From Prosapia bicincta (Eukaryota; Arthropoda; Insecta; Hemiptera; Cercopidae): a stretch of 64,000 bases of DNA. Shown here one piece after another: positions 33,022-44,357 of the stretch (positions are counted from its first letter, which is position 1; every line of letters starts with the position of its first letter). Below the pieces are notes generated by a model, which did not search any database, had not been told where the DNA came from, and saw only the letters and a program-made list of their open reading frames with translations. Both the position numbers and the translations under genes were made by a program. The stretch spans positions 17,786,067 through 17,850,066 of the forward strand of contig JBAIZL010000002.1 of the NCBI GenBank assembly GCA_036971475.1, read 5' to 3'.

Positions 33022-33660
33022 AAAATACGAATAGTCGACCCAGTGCCTTTACTACCGGTGACAAGGGATACTGAGACTGCTCTGTATGTGCCAATAGCAG
33101 GCAGGCATACCACAATGGTGAAATGATTCCAAACCTCGCTTTTTTCTCTTTTGAAAGTATAGTTTTATTTAAAAATAAACTCCTACGAAATTAAGAACAA
33201 ACTACCGAGTGCGAAATAGCGTCTACTGTACACAACACTGTCACTATCTTGAAACCTGACACAAATCGACCACCTACACACGACGAAAACGAATAGAACC
33301 AGTGACAGCGACAAATCAACCAATGACAGTAGTGGTAAAATATCAGTAACTTTTCATCCAGCGACTGTGACGTTTTGCCCAATTACAACGGAGACAACCT
33401 CTCCCCTTCAGTCAACGACAATGCACGGTAATCGGCGCCGTGAGCCGAGCGGCGAGTGCAGATTCAGTGACAGCGACAAATCAACCAATGGCAGAAGGTT
33501 CATCCAGTGACTGCGACTTTCTGCCCATCACGACAGACGCAACTTCCGATCGATCCATTGTCACTGGAACTGGCATTTTCCATATTTTGTCACTGGTACC
33601 ACTAGCAAACAAACGAATATCAGTGACAAGTCACCGTGACAGAAAATATCGACCATCGCT
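33022..33660 (+). mobile_element. TIR element, copy 3 (Mutator-like? family)
   Basis: Same block order as copies 1 and 2 with one internal unit. The edges read AATAGTCGACCCAG (left) and AATATCGACCATCG (right). AGTGTAAAATA at the left flank and AGTGTAAATA at the right (33661-33670) may be a decayed duplication of about 10 bp, in line with the 11-bp one of copy 2. Confidence 0.65.
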
Positions 33661-33674
33661 AGTGTAAATATGAA

Positions 33675-34170
33675 TTATGAATACACTCGAAGTTTCTGAA
33701 TAAAATAGGCACTATTTTATGTGGCTATATATAACTATATTGCGCAATATATAACTATATTGCAACGCAGTTACAAAATACTCGGTTACAAGTAATAACC
33801 TCAATAAAGATAGGTTTATATTACCTTTACCGCAACGTCATTGTTTGAATACGTAAACACAATGGAACTTTAACATGAAACGAACGTGTACGACTTGACT
33901 GCACGTGATAAAACGAGTTAATATATATCTTAACTTATTTCACGAGATTGTGTAGAAATAAACAATTTTAAACCATGGTAAATTTACAATTTTGTCAACA
34001 GTTAGGTTACATGTAAAACTTTAAATGTAATAACAGTTTGTATGAAAAGTTGGAAATAAAGATAAAACCTTGATTAGTTCGTCAACGCTATCTTGATAGT
34101 ACGACAATTTTAAACCCAATGTTTATTCATGTAGGCCTAGTACGGTAGTGGTGCCCAAATACACTATATG
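33675..34170. other. Intergenic, no gene seen
   Basis: AT-rich, no ORFs of note. Confidence 0.4.
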
Positions 34171-34176
34171 TTTATC

Positions 34177-34177
<1 letters not shown>

Positions 34178-34223
<46 letters not shown>

Positions 34224-34234
34224 CATATATATAA

Positions 34235-34302
<68 letters not shown>
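34178..34302. repeat. (AT)n microsatellite
   Basis: Long, slightly interrupted AT tract adjoining the tail of the SINE on its right. Confidence 0.95.
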
Positions 34303-34303
<1 letters not shown>

Positions 34304-34309
34304 TGGACA

Positions 34310-34525
34310 CATTTTCAATCGTTACTAAAATAATTTTTATTCATCCAGTCATGTTGAAATACATATTTTTCAATCTGTCGTGAATAAAAAAATATGTTAA
34401 ATAGTTTTGTCAAATATTTATGCATCGATTAAATTTAAAAACTTGATGCCTTGGTTGGATTCGAACTGAATAACTAAGTTTGAAATCCAGCACTTTGGCG
34501 CTGAGCTAACTTTCTCATAGCTAGA
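34310..34525 (-). mobile_element. tRNA-derived SINE (tail-sharing family)
   Basis: The complement carries box A GTTAGCTCAGCGCC and box B CAGTTCGAATCC, then the shared tail ending beside (AT)n. It is the best preserved tRNA-like head of the three. Confidence 0.82.
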
Positions 34526-34539
34526 AATCAATTACTTAA

Positions 34540-34540
<1 letters not shown>

Positions 34541-34583
<43 letters not shown>
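34541..34583. repeat. (AT)n microsatellite
   Basis: Pure AT tract. Confidence 0.95.
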
Positions 34584-34586
<3 letters not shown>

Positions 34587-34689
34587 TTTAAAAGAGAAAG
34601 GTTTCTTGCAATAATAAATCATTACAAGAGGTGGATAGAATGAGTAATTATAGACCGCCATCAGCTTCTTAAATTAGAAACGAAAAAAG

Positions 34690-34940
34690 TGAATAAATAA
34701 TAACAAACAAAACGAATAGTCCAACACCATATACTGTATAGAGAGGGAAATGGAAAATTGCAAGGAAATTCGCTTTCTAGTTTGTCACTTAACATTGTGA
34801 TTCTGTCTGTGATGTATATACATAATTATATTAATTGTAATTATAAAATAAAAAATTACTAAAATAAAACTTTTCTTTCTGCACCTAAGTATCAATTGAA
34901 TTAATTCTTTTTATATAACTTGTTATTTTATAACAAGACA
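34690..34940 (-). repeat. Dispersed repeat, head V2 portion
   Basis: Parallel copy of 24100-24340 (AATAGTCCAACACCATA, GGAAAATTGCAAGGAAATTC). Confidence 0.7.
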
Positions 34941-34944
34941 TATT

Positions 34945-35660
34945 TTAACTGGATAATTCGTACCTATATTTTCATGTATTTATGGCCTATATTATTAACA
35001 GTGGCCTAATGATGCATGATATAATATAGCGTTTTATTAGGACACTTTGAGTTTATACAGAATTGCGCATAACTACATCGTGTGATTATTTCAAACGACG
35101 GCGATTCCAATGTTTCTGTTAAAAAAAACATTTGTTCTATCCAAACCTATTCTAGGTCCTTGATCATATGCATGTGTAGGTATGCTGTAAAATAGTTATT
35201 ATATTGTAGGTCTAGTGTAAAATCGTGTTCTAATTTATAATATAGTTTTGTGTGTTGAAACTTTTATCTAATATAAGACTTGTAAAATAGCTTTTCTTTA
35301 GAAGTATTGTTAGTAACATATGTGGAAAATGCAAAAAATTGTAGTGGATTCACATTTTCCCAAGTATTAACCTAACCAGATACTTTGTACCTATTTGTAA
35401 TGCAATTCCATTGTAAAAAAAGTACAAATCAAAATTTTGTAAAAAAGTACTTTATCAAAATTGAATCAGTATTTCTGGGATGAGATTTATAATGTTTTCC
35501 TTGTTTAGAATGTGACTAGTTAAGTGAAGCAATCTGCTTTAATTTGCGTGTCAAATGACACTGGGTTTATGGCGAACTAAATTTATGGAAACTTGAATTA
35601 TTTATTTGTGTATTAAGACTTCTCATTTTGAAAATCTTTTCCTCAAACTATATTGGTAAA
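34945..35660. other. Intergenic, no gene seen
   Basis: AT-rich, stops in all frames. Confidence 0.45.
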
Positions 35661-35665
35661 AACTA

Positions 35666-36431
35666 GATATTTATTTCTCGTTCCCACGTAATCGATTTTA
35701 GCAAAAATATTTTTACCGAACTATGCAGAAACTCATAAGGAATACAAAAAAATCATAAAAACTTTCGCTCACACCCCAAAAATTAAACATTCTGGAAAAT
35801 AGCAGTTTCTCCCCCCCCCCTCAACAGTACACCTAAAACGTTACAAATTCAACGTTTTGGCTTTATTTATTTATTTTTTTTTTGACGCAGTAGCTCGCAA
35901 AATGCCTCAAAATGTAAACTTGCTGATGACTCCCAAAAATTACAGGTTTTGAAAAAATCAACTCTAATATTTCTCAATTCAAACACTATAACACAATTCA
36001 ATAATGCTTTGCGCGGTGTAAGTTTTATCATTTTTATTAGATAGAAATAAACTGTGTGTAATTGTTCAATGTAATAAAGAAATAAGCTGTATGAGCGAGT
36101 TTAAAGTTTGTGTGTCGGGTGAAACGTGGAGCTATTAGTGTTTAGTAAAGGTTGATTTTTTTATTTGTAATGTTTTGGGAGTCAACAGTTAATTTAACTA
36201 CATTTCAAGCCATTTTACGAGTAATTACGAAAACAAATAAATCCAACACGTTAAATTAGTAACGTTTTACGTGCGCTGTAGAGGGGGGGAGATTTCTATT
36301 TTCCTATATTTTAATTTTTGGGGCTTGAGCGGAGGATTTTGTAATTTTGTTCGCATTCTTGATGACTTTCTGCATCCTGCGGTATAATTCTTTAGCTAAA
36401 ATGGATTACGTGGGTAAGGGAAATAAATACC
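35666..36431. mobile_element. Foldback element, copy 1
   Basis: Long inverted arms: ATATTTATTTCTCGTTCCCA at left against GGGTAAGGGAAATAAATACC at right, with further inverted blocks inside (TGCAGAAACTCAT versus GATGACTTTCTGCA; CAACGTTTTGGC versus CCAACACGTT). The second copy at 39771-40607 defines the ends. No ORF. Confidence 0.75.
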
Positions 36432-36434
36432 AAA

Positions 36435-37505
36435 GTATACAATAACCTAATGTATAACATAGTGATATTTGATAAACACTCACACAGACAGAAAACCCTG
36501 ATCAGCACGTATGTTTAAAACTCGAGAAAAGTAAAACTTCATTCTTAAAGGAAGTAACTCGCACTTGAACGATATTGATTTATTTATGCTAAAATGGAGT
36601 ACGAAATTCTTTTGAAACATGGGCCTAGGATCACATCACGTTATCAAGCAATATTCTGTATATTACTGCCAAAATACAGTTACAGTGTCAAAAAGATATT
36701 AATAAAAATCAAGTTTCTTTTCCGTAAATTAATTTAATTCCGTTAATTTTATATAAATTTTTTTATAACATCGATTTAAAGAGGCTGACAACTGGTACAC
36801 GCTTAAACAACCTTGAAGCCTCCTTACCTTATAAGAGAATGACGCACAATCCCTACACAAATTAATCCAAATGCAAAACACCTGGCGCACTGCACAACAC
36901 TTCCAACGACTCGGTCAAACGAAATAACACTGGCATCGCGGCATTGCCACAGCTGTTATCTCACGATGACCAACCGTCCGTCGACGGAGTGAAATTTACC
37001 GCGTGTACAGAAAATTTCCCTTCCCGTCTAGAATTGGAGATTTTCCATGCTTCTACAGAAACATTATAATTGGTGAGTTGGTGTATTAACAAAAACTAAA
37101 ATAAAATAAACTTTAAAGTTTTAAATGTGTATTTTTTATTTGACCGAAAGCTAGTTTTTTTTTTTTTTTTTTTTTTTTAAATTGAAAACTTATAACTATA
37201 AACGGAAATGAAATTAAAATACCATGGTTTACAAAGCAAAATTACCGATTCTAACACTTTTCTAGAGTTCAAAGTAATCTTGGCACGGTTAGAATTTCCA
37301 GTAAATGGTTTAACGACCACTCAAGGCCCAATACGTCAACTGTACGGTTTCGTTTTTTTCACATGACAGGCTTTCAGTGTCGGGCATTTTTATCACGGTC
37401 GAGTGTGCAGATATTTCACTTAAAGAAATATTATTCTGGCCCAACGAAATTTTTTAAAATTTTAATGCAACCAGGTAGAATTACTATTTTTACCTACGAA
37501 ACAAA
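36435..37505. other. Intergenic, no gene seen
   Basis: Contains a T20-class homopolymer (37155-37179) and no ORF worth reporting. Confidence 0.4.
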
Positions 37506-37507
37506 GG

Positions 37508-37520
37508 AATTATGAATAGG

Positions 37521-37554
<34 letters not shown>

Positions 37555-37556
37555 GG

Positions 37557-37619
<63 letters not shown>
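37508..37619. repeat. (CT)n(AT)n microsatellite
   Basis: CT run, then AT with one TAGGCCTA island, then a long AT tract leading into the Penelope-type pair. Confidence 0.95.
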
Positions 37620-37625
<6 letters not shown>

Positions 37626-37656
37626 ATATGGTGATATGTTTTCTTGTAATATAGGT

Positions 37657-37805
37657 AATAAATTAAAAACATTTCAAAAACAAGAATACTTTTAATGCAT
37701 ATATTATCTTCCACCTGAAGATGCTGGTACTGTTTTATCGGCGAAAAGCTTTGAATAATATATGCATTAAAAGTATTCTTGTTTTTGAAATGTTTTTAAT
37801 TTATT
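37657..37805. mobile_element. Penelope-type end with perfect 50-bp inverted flanks (family B)
   Basis: Arms 37657-37706 and 37756-37805 are perfectly complementary over 50 bp. The 49-base centre holds one hammerhead motif on the plus strand. The left arm is the inverted, 5'-truncated partner that stops just short of the ribozyme. Confidence 0.8.
37712..37753 (+). ncRNA. Hammerhead-like ribozyme, family B
   Basis: CTGAAGA (37715-721), U, GCTGGT (37723-728) with ATCGGC (37737-742), GAA, AAGCTT (37746-751), U at the cleavage position, then G pairing with the C before CTGA. Stem I is only one base pair here, weaker than in family A. Confidence 0.6.
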
Positions 37806-37944
37806 ATTATATATATACATGGACAAAAAATGCTTTAGTAGGACATAGGAATCATATCACGTGTGCAACGTCGTGACCTAAAGCAGACGTACTCTCATTC
37901 GGGGTGAAGAGAGGTTCATCTCATTTCCTTATTCCTAAATATAT

Positions 37945-38181
37945 TCAGTAGTCCCTCGCTATTCGCGGTTGGAAAAATTATTGGACATCCCGCTAATGTG
38001 TGTTGTATTTAAAAAAAAAGACATGATGCCTAGTATAGTTACTGTGCAGGTTGTAGGATAATGTGTTCTCGTCTTGCTTATTTTGTATAGTACTGCAGTT
38101 ACTTTCCCATACCAAGTTGGTTTCAGTATTCGCGGTAAGTTCCGGGGACGTAACCACGGCGAATAACGAGCGATCACTGTA
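37945..38181. mobile_element. pogo/Tigger-like MITE
   Basis: The left end CAGTAGTCCCTCGCTATTCG (37946) and the complement of the right end, CAGTGATCGCTCGTTATTCG (ending 38179), are inverted and have the CAGT...CGC form of pogo-type elements. TA follows the right end. Its right half is included in the 245-bp tandem array. Confidence 0.65.
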
Positions 38182-39110
38182 TACTTGTTTCCCCCTAGAC
38201 GGGAGTGTAACAGATAAACCAGGTCTACTTCGGGTTAGAGAAACTGTCCGAGCGAGCTACCAAGTTCCAGGAGCCATCTCCTCCTACAAAGGAATGTGAC
38301 CCCGATAGAGATTAAGCCACCTTCAGGCACGAGTGACGCAATCCTACTTTCCCATACCAAGTTGGTTTCAGTATTCGCGGTAAGTTGAGGGGACGTAACC
38401 ACGGCGAATAACGAGCGATCACTGTATACTTGTTTCCCCCTAGACGGGAGTGTAACAGATAAACCAGGTCTACTTCGGGTTAGAGAAACTGTCCGAGCGA
38501 GCTACCAAGTTCCAGGAGCCATCTCCTCCTACAAAGGAATGTGACCCCGATAGAGATTAAGCCACCTTCAGGCACGAGTGACGCAATCCTACTTTCCCAT
38601 ACCAAGTTGGTTTCAGTATTCGCGGTAAGTTGAGGGGACGTAACCACGGCGAATAACGAGCGATCACTGTATACTTGTTTCCCCCTAGACGGGAGTGTAA
38701 CAGATAAACCAGGTCTACTTCGGGTTAGAGAAACTGTCCGAGCGAGCTACCAAGTTCCAGGAGCCATCTCCTCCTACAAAGGAATGTGACCCCGATAGAG
38801 ATTAAGCCACCTTCAGGCACGAGTGACGCAATCCTACTTTCCCATACCAAGTTGGTTTCAGTATTCGCGGTAAGTTCAGGGAACGTAACCACGGCGAATA
38901 ACGAGCGATCACTGTATACTTGTTTCCCCCTAGACGGGAGTGTAACAGATAAACCAGGTCTACTTCGGGTTAGAGAAACTGTCCGAGCGAGCTACCAAGT
39001 TCCAGGAGCCATCTCCTCCTACAAAGGAATGTGACTCCGATAAAGAATAAGCCACCTTCAGGCACGAGTGACGCAATGCTACTTTCCCATACCAAGTAGG
39101 ATCACGTTCC
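38100..39110. repeat. 245-bp tandem array, four units
   Basis: ACTTTCCCATACCAAG recurs at 38101, 38346, 38591, 38836 and 39081, exactly 245 bp apart. Units are nearly identical (for example TCCGGGGAC, TGAGGGGAC and TCAGGGAAC variants at one spot). Each unit contains the right TIR of the MITE at 37945-38181 plus about 185 bp of flank, so the array formed after the MITE inserted. The short ORFs at 38063 and 38786 are repeat products. Confidence 0.95.
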
Positions 39111-39114
39111 CAAC

Positions 39115-39595
39115 TCGAGCTTATCTGTGGTGCATGTCCCACATAGCCACAACCGTTAAAAGAACTTATCTCTGTTAAAATTTCAAAAAATGCATTTTTC
39201 ACAACGGTACGAAATGTTTTCCTACAAATTTGGAACACCTTAAAGAGAAACGTCTGCTTTAGGTTTACTTTTAGTTTCGAAACAAAATATGTATACATAC
39301 TGGGACATAGTCAGAGTATATTATGAGGGAGGTGAACAAACCTGAGCATCAGGAAGGTGAAAAGTGAGAAATATTTTTGAAAACCTGAACCTCTTGAAAA
39401 CAATATTTTATTTTAACACTTAAAACCAACAGAATTGTTTGTAAGCGGTTTCTCTAAAATATACTACATTCATTTTTTCAACACTGAGCCAATTTAGTAC
39501 TCTAACAACCAATAATTCTGTACAGAAAAGTGAAGAAAATATTAACCTATTATTTTACTGTTGTAAGTAAATTCCATATAAATATTTACAAACTA
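39115..39595. other. Intergenic, no gene seen
   Basis: Nothing recognisable. Confidence 0.4.
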
Positions 39596-39646
39596 TTATG
39601 AAGTATTATAAATAAAACCTCTTAGCCTCAAAAATTTTTATTTATA

Positions 39647-39689
39647 TCCTGATGTACATTTCGAAAGCAAAGCAATCAGTTTCAGAGGA
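39647..39689 (-). ncRNA. Hammerhead-like ribozyme, family E, left copy
   Basis: Minus strand: stem I TCCT, CTGAAAC (two core changes), U, GATTGC with GCTTTC, GAA, palindrome ATGTACAT, C at the cleavage position, stem I AGGA. The four-base-pair stem I is complete. Confidence 0.6.
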
Positions 39690-39762
39690 AATTGCTACAG
39701 GACAAACTTTTAGCCTTCAGTTAGTCTTGCAGTAATTTCCTCTGAAGATGATTGCTTTGCAT

Positions 39763-39770
39763 TCGAGATG
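39763..39770. repeat. 8-bp target duplication of foldback element, left
   Basis: TCGAGATG, against TCGAAATG at 40608-40615. Confidence 0.7.
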
Positions 39771-40607
39771 GGTATTTATTTCCCGTCCCCACGTGTTCGA
39801 TTTTAATTTTTAAAAAAATTATATCGAGGGATGCAGAAAGTCATCAAGAATACGAAAAGAATTATAAAAACTTTTGCTCACGCCATAACAATTAAAAATT
39901 TTGGAAAATATTCCATCAGTTCCTCCCCCCCCCTTCTTTCAGGGCACACTTAAAACGTTACAAACTCAACGTTTTGGCTTTTTTATGTGGAAACTCGCAA
40001 AATGCCTCGACATGTAATTAAACTTGCTGATGACGCCCAAAAATTTACAAATTTGAAAAAAACCAACTCTAATACATCAATTCAACACGTTTGTGCGGTG
40101 CAAGTTTCATCGGTTTTTGGCGATTAAAGTATAAGGTCTGTAAATGTTCAATGAAATATTTTCTGTTTTATGTGGGGAATAGGGTCTGTAAGTTTTTGTT
40201 TTGTCCTCCTTAGTAATTTTCCGACTTATTATCGCAAAAAAATAAGATGTGTGTGCAGTTTTATAATTCTATAAAGTTTGTGTGCTGGGTGAAAGTGGTG
40301 CCGTGGTCCTAGTAGTGCTTTGTTAAAGTTTATTTTTTTAATTTGTAATTTTTGGGAGTCAACAGTGAATTTAATTACATTTCGAGACGTTTTGCGATTT
40401 GTTAAATCAAAAAAATAAAGCCAACACGTCAAATTAACAAACGGTTCACGTGTGTTGGGAAGGGGAAATTTCTATTTTCCAAACTTTTTAATATTTGTGG
40501 GGTTTGCGAGAATTTTTATATATATTTCTTATCCCTGATTACTTTCTGCGTCGCCCGATATAATATTTTTGCTAAAATCGAATACGTGGGAACGGGAAAT
40601 AAATACC
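39771..40607. mobile_element. Foldback element, copy 2 (nested)
   Basis: Ends are perfect inverted repeats GGTATTTATTTCCCG / CGGGAAATAAATACC. Long arms continue inward (CCCACGTGTTCGATTTT versus AAAATCGAATACGTGGG). An 8-bp duplication with one mismatch suggests an hAT-type integration. It is non-autonomous and inserted inside the family E ribozyme. Confidence 0.85.
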
Positions 40608-40694
40608 TCGAAATGTAGCTCTACATCAGGTTTAAAAACGTTTTTCGAGGTTATGAGGTTTTATTTGTTTATAATAAAAAATGACACTCCAATT

Positions 40695-41465
40695 GCTGCA
40701 AGTTATTAGAAATTGATTCGCTTCACAAAAATAATAGTTACTTGTAATTCTTGGTGGAGTAAATTGTTATAGGATAACATTTTTGTTATAAAATCCATAT
40801 GTTGGGGGCCACGTGGTCCCTTGTTCTCCTTGGTTTCGCTCATGCAGATGCATCTTCTTTTTACAAGAGGTCGTATGAGTAATATATTTCCTTTCCATAC
40901 GGTAAGTTTTATTTTCCCTAAACAAGCGATATACTTGTAATGATCTGCTGCGCCCATGATTCATCCCCTGAAGGGTGACGTCTTAAGACGGTGGTGAGTC
41001 ACTCAAACAAGGGGTGAGCAAGAATGCTTTACGATATCAAGTTGGGGAATTCGATACTTGTTTAGCTTTGTCTGGGGCAGAGTGCAGCATGTCTCCGACA
41101 AGGAAAACACCTGCTTCTTCATGTTTCACTGAAGCAGATAAATGTCTGAAACTTGATACAGTAATAGTTCCTTTATAAACCAATGATTCAGGAAAGGTCA
41201 GGTAGAAGCTGAATCACTTTGGCCATACGCTATCAAGGAATATAATGTAGTTATTCCGCCTATTTTTACACTAGGTACCCATTTTCACACAATGGGACTG
41301 AAAAAACACAAATTCTTTGGCGTTGCCGGCAATAGTACTCAGAACTTTTAGTAAGTGCTCTACCTACTTATCACCCAACCCCCTCTAAAATTAATTCACG
41401 TTCACCTTTTTATTATCAAATTCTTTTGAAGAAACCCCGAACTCTGCGATTATCGCTAAACAAGG
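40695..41465. other. Intergenic, no gene seen
   Basis: Overlapping 65- and 83-codon minus-strand ORFs (40706-40964) have no motif. Confidence 0.4.
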
Positions 41466-41469
41466 TTAA

Positions 41470-42420
41470 TATTAAACTAAGTCAATAAAATAAATAAATA
41501 TATAATAAACAGTAAATCGATCAATATAACAATAAATAGGACCTTATTTACTAAACAGTAAATATTTAACAAAAAATAGTTAGCAATAAATAAGCCGACA
41601 TAACAGTAATTATTTAACAATAATTATATACCATTAAACAGGCTTTTATACCAGTAAATATTTAACAAAAAATAGATAGCAATAAATAAGCCGACATAAA
41701 TAGTAATTATTTAACAATAATTATATACCATTAAACAGGCTTTTATACCAGTAAATATTTAACTAAAAATAGATAGCAATAAATAAGCCGACATAAACAG
41801 TAATTATTTAACAATAATTATATACCATTAAACAGGCTTTTATACCAGTAAATATTTAACAAAAAATAGATAGCAATAAATAAGCCGACATAAACAGTAA
41901 TTATTTAACAATAATTATATACCATTAAACAGGCTTTTATACCAGTAAATATTTAACAAAAAATAGATAGCAATAAATAAGCCGACATAAACAGTAATTA
42001 TTTAACAATAATTATATACCATTAAACAGGCTTTTATACCAGTAAATATTTAACAAAAAATAGATAGCAATAAATAAGCCGACAAACAGTAATTATTTAA
42101 CAATAATTATATACCATTAAACAGGCTTTTATACCAGTAAATATTTAACAAAAAATAGATAATAAATAAGCCGACATAACAGTAATTATTTAACACAAAA
42201 AATATTTAAAAATAAATAAGCCTACATACCAGTAAATATATAACAATAAATAAGCCTACATACAACAAATATTTGACCAAAATAGATAGCAATAAATAGC
42301 CCTAAAACAATAAATAAGCCACAACATAACAGTAAATGTTTAAGAATAAATAGATATCAATAAATATATAAGAACAAATATTTATATAAAACAATAAATT
42401 CAATTTAAAGAAAATTATAA
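41470..42420. repeat. 97-bp tandem array with degenerate edges
   Basis: AAAAAATAGATAGCAATAAA recurs at about 41571, 41667, 41764, 41861, 41958, 42055 and 42150, a period of about 97 bp (95-97). Each unit contains TAAGCCGACATAA and ATATACCATTAAACAGGC. The edges (41470-41570, 42180-42420) are the same words in looser order. Confidence 0.95.
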
Positions 42421-42424
42421 TATA

Positions 42425-43250
42425 TTTAATTAATATTAAATTCATGTATACTAAAACAAATTATACATCTCTCTTTCCCGGTGCGAGTGTGTGTATGTAT
42501 GTGTTCGCACGGGCGTGAAAGAGAGAGAGAGAGAGAGAGGTCGAATAAGACGATAGCGTATATCTCCCTCAAAAGTACCTTAAACTTCCTGGAAGACATA
42601 AAACATTTACAAACTACCACATTCTTTCAGTAGCCTATATGCCTGACTTATGGTACTTCCACAGACGCGTCGTCAAGCGAGGACGGCCCATTTGCACTTA
42701 AACAACGAAGCTTACTTTCTGTACTCCCCTAAGCGATGCCGGGGTTATTAGCTTTGTGCTTACTACACACTACGTCCCCAAATCACCGTGGTGAAAAGGA
42801 AGAGGCTATCAGTCAATTTAGTCTTGAGACAATCTGAACACTTAACAACAGAACTGAATTAAAGTATTTCCGGTTCAGCGGGGTCAACACATCCGGTATG
42901 TAAATACTGTGTAACAAGGCCTTTCATCGCTTCCGTTTATGTAGCGTAAACCCGACGCAGCGATTACAGGAACGGTTAAGTATTAAAAAGATCAGACAGC
43001 TAGTTAGTCTGGAATCCTACGCCAGACGTCATAAATCTTTTCCGTGTATACAGGAGGCCGAGGGGCCCTATCGACGTACATTAAATTTATCATTGATAAA
43101 AAACATTTTAATCAATTTTGTGAAAGGTGAAACCATAACTATAAGGTATATTAATAAATGTATAATTTACAAATGACTACTTCTTCGTTTAAAAATATGA
43201 TGAAATATCATAATAATCAATCAATATTTTATTGTTTGTATTACTTTGTA
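42425..43250. other. Intergenic, no gene seen
   Basis: Includes a (GA)n run at 42521-42539. The stretch 42640-43070 is GC-richer with no supported ORF. Confidence 0.4.
42521..42539. repeat. (GA)n microsatellite
   Basis: Pure GA run. Confidence 0.9.
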
Positions 43251-43256
43251 TTTCAA

Positions 43257-43448
43257 AAACAAAAAACTAATAAACTATATACAGATTACCCTAGATTAGT
43301 ATTGTAATAATACCTAAGTAAACAAAAAACTAATAAACTATATACAGATTACCCTAGATTAGTATTGTAATAATACCTAAGTAAACAAAAAACTAATAAA
43401 CTATATACAGATTAACCTAGATTAGTATTGTAATAATACCTAAGTAAA
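43257..43448. repeat. 63-bp tandem triplication
   Basis: CAAAAAACTAATAAACTATA recurs at 43260, 43323 and 43386 with almost no divergence, so it is recent. Confidence 0.95.
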
Positions 43449-43469
43449 CAAAAAATATAAACAAAAAAT

Positions 43470-43830
43470 TTTTTTAAATCAATTCCTAATTAGGTCAACA
43501 AATTTTAATTTGGTTAATTTTTAATAAATGATTACAATCAATATAAATAAAGTAACATAACCTATTCATTAATACAGCTGTTCTACCACATAACTTATAA
43601 CATAAAATCAGCTGTTTTATGAAATCATATGTTATCACTTATTTTAAGCCAAGTGGGACTAAATAGCTATATTGCATACCTTGTATCTTTGGTGAAAAAT
43701 TTTCTCCAATATAAAACTAAACTTAATTCATTAAATTTAATTAAATATTCTATTAACGATTGAAAATTTAAACAAGGTATATACAGGAAGAGGGTGAAGT
43801 AATAAAATGAATTGAAAAAAGACAATGGAT
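43470..43830 (+). repeat. Tail-sharing dispersed repeat, long head V1
   Basis: Full head with AACAGCTGTTCTACC-like block and tail TATACAGGAAGAGGGTGAAG. It forms the left part of the duplicated block (compare 50925-51260). Confidence 0.8.
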
Positions 43831-43861
43831 ATCATCATTAAGTAAAATTTCAAGAAAAAAT

Positions 43862-44356
43862 ATGACAAATATCAACAAAACTGCATCAAATCAAGCATTA
43901 ATAAGATTTAACAAATCAGACCATGATACCAACAAGAGATCACTTTTCTGTGAAGATATACTTACTGTTACTTACTACCCTACTAGAATCTATACACCAC
44001 AAAACAAAATGCATGTTCAACGCTCTCGCGTAGTGTCAGTTTTCTATCTCTAGGTTCCTTTTCCCAACCAAAAATAGGGAAAATGTTTTTAAATAAAAAA
44101 GTAGAAATTTTATCATGAGGTTTTTGCCTCTAAATATCCAACCAACGGACCTGGTTGGGTTTGTGTCAATTTAAAAAAAATATGAAACTTGCTAAAAAAA
44201 GGATTTAAGAATTCAGGTGAATTTCAGGAAGCATGATACGATTTTGACAAAATTTATGATATAAACACTGCTTGGGAATAAGTTAAACAATCTACTCTAG
44301 TAAAACCTGGAAGTAAATTTTACGTACGTCTAAAATACTTTAGAAGTATGTAGAAA
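43862..44356 (+). pseudogene. Decayed unknown protein-coding sequence
   Basis: A 63-codon ORF (43862-44053) opens with MTNINKTASNQALIRFNKSD. Further on, one frame reads KYPTNGPGWVCVNLKK, then LLKKGFKNSGEFQEA, YDFDKIYDINTAWE and VKQSTLVKPGSKFYVRLKYF with four in-frame stops, the last at 44354-44356. Composition and spacing look like a genuine protein of about 150 residues rather than chance. I do not recognise the family. It lies wholly inside duplicated block copy 1. Confidence 0.45.
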
Positions 44357-44357
44357 A

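Larger units (their letters stand above)
39738..40630 (+). ncRNA. Hammerhead-like ribozyme, family E, split by insertion
   Basis: The first part (39738-39770) has stem I TCCT, CTGAAGA, U, GATTGC/GCATTC over TTT. After the inserted element, the second part (40610-40630) has GAA, ATGTA-GCTC-TACAT, C and AGG. Ignoring the insertion, stem III is a true five-base-pair hairpin rather than a bare palindrome, and stem I pairs CCT with AGG. Confidence 0.65.
39600..40690. mobile_element. Penelope-type head-to-head pair (family E) split by a foldback element
   Basis: Left half, minus strand, 39600-39700: ribozyme followed by a CTCTTAGCC / AATAAAACCT tail. Right half, plus strand, starts near 39728, is interrupted at 39771-40607 by a foldback element, and resumes at 40608 with the matching tail TTATGAGGTTTTATTT. 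A third, single end of this family lies at 57290-57370. Confidence 0.75.

Noticed and set aside
32769..33115. ORFs of 74 and 114 codons
   Set aside because: Both run through the (AT)n tract and parts of two repeats.
41470..42420. CRISPR-like regularly spaced repeat
   Set aside because: The whole 97-bp unit is conserved with no variable spacers; it is a eukaryotic tandem satellite. The same applies to the 245-bp and 173-bp arrays.
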